Positions 1 through 6,180 of a stretch of DNA of 8,266 bases are shown piece by piece (within the stretch, counting starts at the first letter, position 1; the number at the start of each line of letters is the position of its first letter). The notes beneath the pieces are model-generated. The model worked only from the letters and a program-made list of their open reading frames with translations, was not told the DNA's origin and made no database searches. The DNA is from an uncultured Anaerolineaceae bacterium (lineage in GTDB: Bacteria > Chloroflexota > Anaerolineae > Anaerolineales > Anaerolineaceae): positions 1 through 8,266 of the forward strand of contig CALESS010000411.1 of NCBI GenBank assembly GCA_937907495.1. The letters run 5' to 3'. The translations under genes and the position numbers were made by a program.

Positions 1-1
1 T

Positions 2-64
2 GCCGTAGGTTTCAAGGTCTTGCAGCAAGCCAACAAGGAGCGTCAGAATGACCTTACCGAGTGA
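2..64 (+). CDS. 3' end of an unidentified upstream gene (partial)
   Basis: The first 64 bases are open in the frame that starts at base 2 and ends at a TGA at 62-64. It encodes about 20 residues ending in KERQNDLTE. This frame has mostly G or C at third codon positions, like the genes that follow. The frame starting at base 1 (stop TGA at 49-51, overlapping the next ATG) is mostly A or T at third positions and is less likely. If right, this gene overlaps the next by 17 bases and is probably in the same operon. Too little is present to name a product. Confidence 0.35.
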   Translation, partial: AVGFKVLQQANKERQNDLTE

Positions 65-875
65 TTTCGTTCTCACCCAGAACAACCTGCAAGATTTTGA
101 GGATTGCCCCCGCCGTTTTGAATTGCGCCACCTCCTGCACTTGCAATGGCCTGCACCCCAGTCGGAACCCATCCTCGAACTTGAACGCCACATGCTGCTG
201 GGTGAACGCTTTCATCGCCTCGCCCAACAGTCCTTTCTCGGTCTGCCGGCTGAAAGCCTGGCCTCCCAGGCTACGGACGAAGACCTGGCCGCCTGGTGGC
301 AAACCTTCTTGGAGGACCCGCTCATCCAGGGGTTACCCGCCCGCCGCTGGCCGGAAATTACCCTCTCCATGCCCTTCATGGGCTACCGCCTGCTCTGCAA
401 GCTGGATTTACTAACCGCCGATGACGATCAACATTTCACCATCTACGATTGGAAAACCAACACCCGGCGTCCCTCTTCTCAAAAGCTGAAGGAACGGTGG
501 CAGACCCGCCTTTATCCGTTCATCCTCCAACATGCCGCACCCGGCTTGAGCGGAGGCCAAACCCTGGCGCCCGAACAGATCGAGATGGTCTATTGGTTCA
601 CCGCTGAGCCAGCCCGTCCCATTCGCTTCTCCTTCACTTCAGATGAATCTGACGGCGTTGCGCATCTCCTCCAACAGCGCATCGCAGAAATCAACGCCAC
701 CCTCCCCGACCGCTTCACCCTCTGCAGCGATGAACACCTGTGTGCCTTTTGTGAGTACCGTTCGCTCTGCGAACGGGGCGAACCCGGCAGCCTCCTGGAT
801 ACCGAGTCCGATTTTGAGCCGCCGGACACCACCGCCGGGCTGGAGTTGGACCAGATCGGGGAGATCCTCCTGTGA
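48..875 (+). CDS. PD-(D/E)XK nuclease, Cas4/AddB-like with probable 4Fe-4S cluster
   Basis: This 275-residue protein looks like a stand-alone nuclease of the RecB/AddB/Cas4 class, which cuts or resects DNA ends using a divalent metal. Motifs appear in the usual order: an N-terminal CPRRFEL containing C20; H56 in GERFHRLAQ; E103; D120 in CKLDLL; D134 and K136 in IYDWKTN (the D-x-K core); and Q152/Y156 in QTRLYPF (the QxxxY motif). The C-terminus has C232-x2-C235-x5-C241, which with C20 gives the four cysteines that hold a 4Fe-4S cluster in AddB, Cas4 and Dna2. C226 is an extra cysteine. The ATG is preceded by AAGGAG at 35-40 with a 7-base spacer, which fixes the start. The stop overlaps the GTG start of recJ, so the two are probably translated together in end processing. 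No helicase domain is present and no cas genes are visible, so a CRISPR role is not supported. The fold class is secure; the exact substrate is unknown. Confidence 0.88.
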   Translation: MTLPSDFVLTQNNLQDFEDCPRRFELRHLLHLQWPAPQSEPILELERHMLLGERFHRLAQQSFLGLPAESLASQATDEDLAAWWQTFLEDPLIQGLPARRWPEITLSMPFMGYRLLCKLDLLTADDDQHFTIYDWKTNTRRPSSQKLKERWQTRLYPFILQHAAPGLSGGQTLAPEQIEMVYWFTAEPARPIRFSFTSDESDGVAHLLQQRIAEINATLPDRFTLCSDEHLCAFCEYRSLCERGEPGSLLDTESDFEPPDTTAGLELDQIGEILL

Positions 876-3193
876 TCCTTCCCGGCATCGAATGGCTGGA
901 GCCTCTCCCGGTTAGCCCTTCGCCTGCGCTCCTCGCCCGGGTCGGTGGGCATCCGCTGGTGGCCGAAATCATCACCCGCCGCAGCCTGGCAGATGCCGAT
1001 TCGGTCGCCGCCTTTCTTAACCCGGACTTCTACACCCCTGCCGATCCAACCGATTTACCCGATCTCACCCTTGCCGTAGACCGTCTCGAGCAGGCAATTC
1101 GTCATGGCGAGCGCATCGCCGTTTGGGGGGATTTCGATGTGGACGGCCAGACCTCCACTGCCCTGCTCGTCTCTGGTCTGCGCTCGCTGGGTGCGGATGT
1201 CATCCATCACATCCCGGTGCGTGCCCGTGAATCGCATGGCGTCAACTTACCCAATCTGCAAAAGGTACTCGAACAAGGAGCGCAGCTGGTTCTCACCTGC
1301 GACACCGGCATTACCGCCCACGAGGCAGCCGGGTTCCTTCAACACCAGCAAATTGACTTGCTGATTACCGATCACCATACCCTGCCGGATCAGCTTCCGC
1401 CCGCCCTGGCTGTGGTCAACCCCCAACGCCTGCCTCCGGGGCACCCCCTGCACCCGCTTTGCGGCGTCGGTACTGCCTACCAGGTTCTGCTGGAATTATT
1501 GAAACGCCATGGGCAGGCAGCCCGGGCTTCATATTTCCTGGACCTGGTGGCCCTGGGAACGGTTGCGGATGTGGCCCTTCTGACCGGCGATAACCGCTGG
1601 CTGGTGCAGCGCGGCCTGCAAGTTTTACGCAGCAATCCCCGCCCGGGCCTCCAGGCGATCCTCTCCCTGGCAGAGGTCAACGCTGCCCGCCTCTCGGAGG
1701 AGCATATTGGCTTCATGCTTGCCCCGCGTCTCAACGCCATCGGCCGTCTGGGAGATTCCAATCCGATGGTGGAGTTGCTCACCGCCGATGATATCGAATC
1801 TGTCCGGCCCCTTGCCCTGGAGTTGGAAGCCCTCAACAACCGCCGTAAACGCTTGTGTGATGATGTCTTCCGCGCGGCCCAATCCCAGTTGGAGCGCAAC
1901 CCCTCGCTGCTCGATCCTCCCATCCTGCTGCTCCAGCATCCCACCTGGCCTGCTGGTGTGATCGGAATCGTTGCCAGCCGGCTGGCCGAGCTTTACACCC
2001 GTCCGGTTGCTCTCGTCGCCATCCCGCCGGGTGAACCTGGCCGGGCTTCTGCGCGCTCGGTGGAAGGCATTAATATCACGGCTGCCCTGGCGGAGAACGC
2101 CAACCTGCTGCTGGGTTTTGGCGGGCATCCGATGGCTGCCGGGTTTAGCATCTTGCCGGAAAAGCTCAACGATTTGCGCCGCGGCCTCTCCCGCTCCATC
2201 CACCGCCAAACCGCCGGGCAGCCGACCGTCAGCCGCTTGCAAATTGATGCCTGGCTGCCACTGGCTGAAACCAACCTGACTCTGGTGGAGGATATCGAAA
2301 GGCTTTCCCCCTTCGGGGCGGGTAACCCCTCCCCTGTTTTTGCCGCCCGCGATTTGCAATTGGTGAACGCCACCGGCCTGGGCCGAACCGGTGAGCATCT
2401 ACAGATCATCGTCGAGGATGCCGATCAGCAGCAATTTCGGCTCATCTGGTGGGGCGCGGCGGGCAACCCGCTGCCAACCAGCCGTTTTGACCTGGCTTAC
2501 AACCTGCGTGCCAGCAGTTACCGGGGTGCGGCTGAAGTCAGCCTGGAATGGGTTTCTGCCCGCCCTCGTCCCGACCTCTCCCCGCCGGAAATCCGCACCA
2601 CCCTGGCCTTTGCCGTCACCGATTTGCGCCACTCGGCTGACCCAACCGCCCACCTGGAGGAGTTGGACCTCCACCCGGATAGCCAGTTTTGGTGGGAGGT
2701 GGATGCCCCTCCCGCTATCCCGGCGGTGGATCGCCTGCGGCTGCGACCCTGCCATACCCTGGTGGTTGCCACCATTCCACCAGAGCGGTCTACCCTGGCC
2801 GCGGCCCTCCTCGCCGCCCAACCTCAACGGGTGGTGCTTTTTGGACATGTTCCACCCACCGACACCCCCCGCAAGCTATTAACCCGCCTCGGCGGCCTCA
2901 TCCGTTTTATTCAGCAGAACCAGGCCGGGAAAACAATGCTCGATGAACTTGCCGCGGCCTGTGCGGCGCCGCCCGCCGCGATCCGCCTCGGCCTGGAATG
3001 GTGGCAGGCAAAAGGCGCGGTCCACATCCGCTGGCTGCCCGATGGCCTTGTGGAAATTCTGCCCGCCGCACAACCCTCCAGCCCAATCCTGAATTCCATC
3101 GAAGAACAGTTGGAACAGGTTCTGGAGGAAATGACTGCTTTCCGCGCCCACTACCGCCGCGCCCCGCTCTCCGCCCTGCTGCAAATCACCTGA
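872..3193 (+). CDS. recJ: Single-stranded-DNA-specific exonuclease RecJ
   Basis: RecJ degrades single-stranded DNA 5' to 3' in recombination and mismatch or base-excision repair. This 773-residue protein has the full DHH motif series: GDFDVDG (86-92), TCDTG with D144, DHH (167-169), GVGTAYQVL (198-206), DLVALGTVADV with D224 and D233, and APRLNAIGR (284-292). The DHHA1 part follows, with GVIGIVASR (362-370), a RSVEGIN segment (395-401) and GGHPMAAGF (417-425). An OB-fold-like region spans about 455-565. Residues about 570-773 are an extra C-terminal region: an alpha/beta segment (628-660), a probable winged helix (686-731) and a final charged helix (742-763). It is longer than E. coli RecJ (577 residues) but close to the long RecJ form of Bacillus. 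The GTG start overlaps the upstream stop (GTGA) and has GGGGAG at 858-863, 8 bases upstream. All metal-binding positions appear intact. Confidence 0.96.
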   Translation: MILPGIEWLEPLPVSPSPALLARVGGHPLVAEIITRRSLADADSVAAFLNPDFYTPADPTDLPDLTLAVDRLEQAIRHGERIAVWGDFDVDGQTSTALLVSGLRSLGADVIHHIPVRARESHGVNLPNLQKVLEQGAQLVLTCDTGITAHEAAGFLQHQQIDLLITDHHTLPDQLPPALAVVNPQRLPPGHPLHPLCGVGTAYQVLLELLKRHGQAARASYFLDLVALGTVADVALLTGDNRWLVQRGLQVLRSNPRPGLQAILSLAEVNAARLSEEHIGFMLAPRLNAIGRLGDSNPMVELLTADDIESVRPLALELEALNNRRKRLCDDVFRAAQSQLERNPSLLDPPILLLQHPTWPAGVIGIVASRLAELYTRPVALVAIPPGEPGRASARSVEGINITAALAENANLLLGFGGHPMAAGFSILPEKLNDLRRGLSRSIHRQTAGQPTVSRLQIDAWLPLAETNLTLVEDIERLSPFGAGNPSPVFAARDLQLVNATGLGRTGEHLQIIVEDADQQQFRLIWWGAAGNPLPTSRFDLAYNLRASSYRGAAEVSLEWVSARPRPDLSPPEIRTTLAFAVTDLRHSADPTAHLEELDLHPDSQFWWEVDAPPAIPAVDRLRLRPCHTLVVATIPPERSTLAAALLAAQPQRVVLFGHVPPTDTPRKLLTRLGGLIRFIQQNQAGKTMLDELAAACAAPPAAIRLGLEWWQAKGAVHIRWLPDGLVEILPAAQPSSPILNSIEEQLEQVLEEMTAFRAHYRRAPLSALLQIT

Positions 3194-3212
3194 TCCTTCC
3201 CACTCATTGCCA

Positions 3213-3240
3213 GGCGGATTCCCGCAGCCGCCAGCCTTTT
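3213..3240 (+). terminator. Possible weak terminator between convergent genes
   Basis: In the 45 bp between the recJ stop and the stop of the opposing gene, GGCGG (3213-3217) can pair with CCGCC (3228-3232) across a 10-base loop, followed by AGCC and four Ts (3237-3240). The stem is short and the T run is weak and offset. It may end recJ transcription, but the evidence is modest. Confidence 0.3.
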
Positions 3241-3922
3241 ACTCCGTCTGCCCGGCGGGCTTGGGTACTTTTGCCAACAACCACTCCAATAATGCTCCTT
3301 CGCTGCGGGTTTGCAGCATCACTCGCCCCGGGCCGCGGAAATCCACGACCAACCCTTCTCCCCCCAACAGGGTGGATTTCAGCCCGCCGCTGGTGCGCAC
3401 TTCATAACTGATCTGCTTACTAAACCCCACCAGGTGACCGGTATCCACGGTGAACTCCTCCCCTTCTGCCAGTTTCAATTCATGGATGGCCCCATAACTG
3501 GAAAGCAGCATCTGACCTTCACCCGAGCAATGCAGCATGAACAATCCCTCCCCGCTGAAGAATGCCCGCGCCCCCGACCAGCGCGTATCCACCTCCACCC
3601 CCAATGCCGAACCCAGGTAAGAGCCGGATTGAATCAAAAACGACTCGTTCTTCAATTCCATTTGAAAGATATCCCCCGGTAAAGTCGGCGCCAACCAGAC
3701 CTCTGCCCCATTGCATCTCGCCCGGAAGGTATTGATGAAAAACGACTCTCCGCCCAGGGCAGAGCGGGCCAGAGAGCGTAAAAACCCTCCCTGCATGCGG
3801 GTATCGATCTGCACACATTTCATCCCCACCATTGCGCCTGTCTCCGCCCGCAACCCTTCTCCCTCCTTTAGCTCAACGCGGGCCATCGCATACGAGGGTT
3901 GGTATAAAATTTCGATCTTCAT
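3239..3922 (-). CDS. AIM24 / TIGR00266 family protein
   Basis: This 227-residue protein belongs to the AIM24 family (TIGR00266 type), beta-rich proteins common in bacteria and related to yeast mitochondrial AIM24. Their biochemical role in bacteria is not established. Family features are the opening MKIEILYQPSYAMARVEL, the glycine-rich EGLRAETGAMVGM segment, and repeated short beta units with GGE and GEG turns. There is no signal peptide, membrane segment or obvious catalytic motif, so it is probably cytoplasmic. The frame is open further upstream to an ATG at 4010-4012, and there is another ATG at 3926-3928. I chose the start at 3922 because AAGGAG (plus-strand 3930-3935) lies exactly 7 bases before it, and because known family members start with the MKxEIL-type sequence. 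The gene converges on recJ and diverges from rplI, so it is probably transcribed alone. Confidence 0.85.
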   Translation of the reverse strand: MKIEILYQPSYAMARVELKEGEGLRAETGAMVGMKCVQIDTRMQGGFLRSLARSALGGESFFINTFRARCNGAEVWLAPTLPGDIFQMELKNESFLIQSGSYLGSALGVEVDTRWSGARAFFSGEGLFMLHCSGEGQMLLSSYGAIHELKLAEGEEFTVDTGHLVGFSKQISYEVRTSGGLKSTLLGGEGLVVDFRGPGRVMLQTRSEGALLEWLLAKVPKPAGQTE

Positions 3923-3929
3923 TCCCATG

Positions 3930-3935
3930 CTCCTT
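3930..3935 (-). promoter_or_regulatory. Shine-Dalgarno site that fixes the AIM24-family start
   Basis: Read on the minus strand this is AAGGAG. It is 7 bases from the ATG at 3922, the ideal distance, but only 1 base from the in-frame ATG at 3928. This argues for the inner start, two codons downstream. Confidence 0.75.
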
Positions 3936-4015
3936 GATAAATGGTTGCACTTCAAATCTGGCGGGTATGGGGGATTTTGCAACCCCTGTGAGAAGCCGCG
4001 ATCAGCTTGCACATC

Positions 4016-4031
4016 GGGAAAATCTTTTCCC
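4016..4031. promoter_or_regulatory. Perfect inverted repeat, candidate operator (GGGAAAA-TC-TTTTCCC)
   Basis: Arms of 7 bp (4016-4022 and 4025-4031) are perfectly complementary around a 2 bp centre. The site lies just downstream of the candidate minus-strand -10 box (4036-4041), at the expected start of the AIM24-family transcript, and about 60 bp upstream of the rplI -35 box. The geometry suits a dimeric repressor, but the bound factor is unknown and a chance palindrome cannot be excluded. Confidence 0.4.
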
Positions 4032-4035
4032 TTTT

Positions 4036-4065
4036 CTTATCGCACTGCCCGTGGATGGATGCCAA
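4036..4065 (-). promoter_or_regulatory. Candidate sigma-70 promoter for the AIM24-family gene
   Basis: Read on the minus strand there is TTGGCA (plus 4060-4065, 5 of 6 matches to the -35 consensus), an 18 bp spacer, and GATAAG (plus 4036-4041, 4 of 6 matches to the -10 consensus). Transcription would start near 4029, leaving a leader of about 107 bases. This is a weak match; other promoters in the gap are possible. Confidence 0.3.
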
Positions 4066-4076
4066 AATCGCTCTCC

Positions 4077-4095
4077 GTCAAGTCGCTCACTTGAC
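4077..4095. promoter_or_regulatory. Perfect inverted repeat overlapping the rplI -35 box
   Basis: GTCAAGT (4077-4083) and ACTTGAC (4089-4095) are perfect 7 bp arms around the 5 bp centre CGCTC. The right arm contains most of the -35 hexamer of the rplI promoter (4091-4096), so a protein bound here would block RNA polymerase. The left arm presents the same TTGAC on the opposite strand, but no good -10 box follows it at 16-18 bp. This favours an operator over a second promoter. The factor is unknown. Confidence 0.45.
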
Positions 4096-4119
4096 CCATC
4101 CGCCTTCCTCTATTATAAT
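4091..4119 (+). promoter_or_regulatory. Sigma-70 promoter for rplI
   Basis: TTGACC (4091-4096, 5 of 6 consensus) and TATAAT (4114-4119, 6 of 6) are separated by exactly 17 bp, the best spacing. Transcription should start near 4126, giving a leader of about 60 bases before rplI. This is the strongest promoter visible in the window, as expected for a ribosomal protein gene. Confidence 0.8.
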
Positions 4120-4187
4120 TCGTCGGCTTGCAGGCGTTGTACCCTTCGTCCAAGCGAAATCCATCTTGCCATGAAAGGGCTTGAGCA

Positions 4188-4745
4188 ATGAAAGTTCTCC
4201 TGATCAAAGATGTATATAAACTGGGCCGCGCTGGCGATGTTAAAAAAGTCGCCGATGGTTATGGCCGCAACTACCTCCTCCCCCAGGGGATGGCTGTTCT
4301 GGCAACCCCCGGAGCCATGCGCATGATTGACCACATCCGCGCTCGCGCCAATGACCGCCGCGCCGTCCTCAACAATGAGATGAGCGGAATTTCCGCCCAG
4401 ATCGCAGGTTTGGTGCTGACCTTCCCCGCCCGCGCCGGTGAAACGGGCAAGCTCTACGGCTCCATCACCTCCCAGATGATTGTGGATGCCATCAACCAGA
4501 AACTTGGCACCAATCTTGACCGCCACCTGGTTGAAATCGAACAAATCCGCAACCTCGGTGAGCATAAGGCTCACATTCGCCTGACGGTGGATCTCAACCC
4601 CGAAATCAAGGTCATCGTGCATCGCGAAGGGGAAGCCCCGGTTTTGCCGGCTGCACCTGTTGCCCCTGTAAAACCCGCGGAAGCTGCACAGCCCACCGAG
4701 ACCGCCGAAACCATCGAACCTGAAGATACTGATAAGGCCGAATAA
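4188..4745 (+). CDS. rplI: 50S ribosomal protein L9
   Basis: L9 binds 23S rRNA with its N-terminal domain and reaches out from the L1 side of the large subunit, helping to keep the reading frame. The N-terminal signature is clear: MKVLLIKDVYKLGRAGDVKKVADGYGRNYLLPQG. A helical connector follows (about 41-75), then the C-terminal domain, including the GKLYGSIT segment (about 86-93) and the family-typical end near residue 148. Total length is 185 residues against a usual 147-150. The extra 35 or so residues form a Pro/Ala/Glu/Thr-rich, probably disordered acidic tail. The ATG has AAAGGG at 4174-4179 with an 8-base spacer, a moderate ribosome-binding site. The gene appears to be a single-gene unit, with its own promoter upstream and a strong terminator downstream. 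It is not next to rpsF, ssb or rpsR in this window, unlike in many bacteria. Confidence 0.97.
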   Translation: MKVLLIKDVYKLGRAGDVKKVADGYGRNYLLPQGMAVLATPGAMRMIDHIRARANDRRAVLNNEMSGISAQIAGLVLTFPARAGETGKLYGSITSQMIVDAINQKLGTNLDRHLVEIEQIRNLGEHKAHIRLTVDLNPEIKVIVHREGEAPVLPAAPVAPVKPAEAAQPTETAETIEPEDTDKAE

Positions 4746-4765
4746 CCAGCGGTTGTTGCCTGGAA

Positions 4766-4774
4766 TGATAGAAT
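4766..4774 (+). promoter_or_regulatory. Candidate extended -10 promoter for the rodZ-like/rimO pair
   Basis: TG-A-TAGAAT has the TGn extension followed by a 5-of-6 match to TATAAT. No -35 hexamer is seen at 16-18 bp, which extended -10 promoters can tolerate. The start site would fall near 4781, inside the left arm of the rplI terminator, so transcripts from here could not form the full hairpin. This is an inference from sequence only. Confidence 0.45.
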
Positions 4775-4819
4775 ACCGGCCAGTTTCAGCCAGGGGCTGT
4801 CTGGCCGGTATCCTTTTTT
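4773..4819 (+). terminator. Rho-independent terminator after rplI
   Basis: ATACCGGCCAG (4773-4783) pairs perfectly with CTGGCCGGTAT (4801-4811). Inside the loop CAGCC (4787-4791) pairs with GGCTG (4795-4799) around a 3-base tip. CC and six Ts (4814-4819) follow directly. This is a textbook intrinsic terminator 28 bp after the rplI stop, and only 13 bp before the next start codon. Confidence 0.9.
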
Positions 4820-4832
4820 ACGGAACCCCTCC

Positions 4833-6176
4833 ATGAGCCAAAGCATAGGCGCCCAACTCAAGCAAGCCCGCCAGGAGCAAGAGATCTCCCTCGCCCAGGC
4901 CGCAGAGGCCACGCGGGTGAAACTCCACTACCTCGAAGCCCTGGAAGAAGATAAGCTGAATGCTCTTCCCTCCCGCGTCCAGGGCAAGGGCTTTCTGCGA
5001 ATCTATGCAGAATTTCTCGGCTTGCCTGTGCAACCCCTGCTCGATGCCTGGGAAGGGAAAACTCCTACCCCACTCCCGCCGCAACCAACCACCACCCCAG
5101 CCACCCCCGCAGCCGCTGAACCGCCTTCTGCTCCGCTGGGAGCCGCCCGCGAACCCATCTCCCAACCCCTGCCGCCTCCCTCTCCCGCCGAGCCGCCCCC
5201 CAGCGCCTCTCTCACCATCTTCAAAGCGATTGGCTTCCAATTGGCTGAGCGGCGCAAAGCCCTGGGATTAAGCCTGGAAGGGGCGGAGCATGAACTGAAG
5301 CTCCGGGCTGCCAACCTGCAAGCCCTGGAAGAAGGCCGAATCTCGGACCTCCCCTCCCCCGTCCAGGCCCGCGGTATGTTGAGCAATTACGCCACCTTCC
5401 TTGGGCTGAATGTGGAGGCCGTCCTGCTGACCTTCGCTGAAGGTCTGCAACTTAACCGCACCGAACGTCTTCCCCAACCCGCAGCCTCCGGTCGTAAATC
5501 AGGCCGCCGCCCGCTGACTCCGCAAAAAGGTATTCGCCGCTTTCTCACCCCGGATCTCCTGGTGGGGGGCAGTGTCATCCTGATGCTATTCTTCTTTGCC
5601 ATTTGGACCGCCAGCCGCATCAACTCCGAGCGTCTCTCCCAGTTGAATGAAACGCAACTGACCGTGGTTGCGGATGGGTTTCTCACACCAGGCATCCCAA
5701 CCGTCACTCCTACCCGCCAGTTTACCCCTGCCGCGCCACCCGATGGGCAGACCGGAGTCATCCCATCCGAAGAATCGCTCGAACCCTCAGCCACCCCCAC
5801 CCTGCCCGTCATCGGCAGCGGCCCGGTTCAAATCTATGTCATCGCGCACCAGCGAGCCTGGGTGCGTATCACCGCCGATAAACGCGAAATCTTCAATGGC
5901 CGTATTGTGCCTGGCAACGTCTATGCCTACGCCGCCAAAGACCAGATCGAATTCCTCACCGGGAACGCTGCCGGGGTCCAGATCATCTTCAACCAGAACG
6001 ATCTCGGCATTCTGGGCCTGCCCGGCCAGGTTTACAGCCTGATCTTTAGCCTGCAAGGCGCGGTCACACCGACCCCGCGCTTCAGCCCCACCCCAACCCC
6101 ACCGCCGACGGCTACCAGCACGCTGCCGCCCACTCCCACCCAACCCACCCCCACAGTAACCCAGTTGATTCCTTAA
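4833..6176 (+). CDS. RodZ-like membrane protein with two HTH domains
   Basis: This 447-residue protein resembles RodZ, the membrane protein that links the MreB cytoskeleton to cell-wall growth. Its cytoplasmic part has two RodZ-type helix-turn-helix domains, at about 5-70 (starting IGAQLKQARQEQEISLAQAA) and about 133-205 (GFQLAERRKALGLSLEGAEH). They are joined by a Pro-rich linker (76-128). Both end alike, with GFLRIYAEFLGL and GMLSNYATFLGL. A basic stretch (221-236) leads to one transmembrane helix (about 241-260), so the N-terminus should be inside. Outside are a Pro/Thr-rich linker, a beta-rich domain at about 331-410 resembling the RodZ C-terminal domain (DUF4115 type), and a Pro/Thr tail (411-447). 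There is no clear Shine-Dalgarno site. The ATG at 4833 is chosen because the HTH domain begins right after it. It probably shares a transcript with rimO. I leave the symbol blank because a role with MreB is not shown. Confidence 0.85.
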   Translation: MSQSIGAQLKQARQEQEISLAQAAEATRVKLHYLEALEEDKLNALPSRVQGKGFLRIYAEFLGLPVQPLLDAWEGKTPTPLPPQPTTTPATPAAAEPPSAPLGAAREPISQPLPPPSPAEPPPSASLTIFKAIGFQLAERRKALGLSLEGAEHELKLRAANLQALEEGRISDLPSPVQARGMLSNYATFLGLNVEAVLLTFAEGLQLNRTERLPQPAASGRKSGRRPLTPQKGIRRFLTPDLLVGGSVILMLFFFAIWTASRINSERLSQLNETQLTVVADGFLTPGIPTVTPTRQFTPAAPPDGQTGVIPSEESLEPSATPTLPVIGSGPVQIYVIAHQRAWVRITADKREIFNGRIVPGNVYAYAAKDQIEFLTGNAAGVQIIFNQNDLGILGLPGQVYSLIFSLQGAVTPTPRFSPTPTPPPTATSTLPPTPTQPTPTVTQLIP

Positions 6177-6180
6177 TGCG

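Noticed and set aside
1..51. Upstream gene ending at the TGA at 49-51, giving a neat ATGA overlap
   Set aside because: Its third codon positions are mostly A/T, unlike the neighbours; the frame ending at 64 fits better, though with only about 20 codons this is not certain.
48..875. CRISPR-associated Cas4 identity for the PD-(D/E)XK protein
   Set aside because: The cysteine layout is shared with AddB and Dna2. The gene is tied to recJ and no CRISPR array or cas gene is present, so only the nuclease class is called.
1625..2398. 257-codon open frame on the minus strand
   Set aside because: It lies entirely inside recJ, whose protein is fully motif-supported; it is a shadow of GC-rich coding sequence.
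3923..4012. N-terminal extension of the AIM24-family protein to the ATG at 4012
   Set aside because: The extra 30 residues are unlike the family, and the Shine-Dalgarno site at 3930-3935 points to the start at 3922.
4113..4622. 169-codon minus-strand open frame
   Set aside because: Antisense to rplI and its promoter, with no recognisable family.
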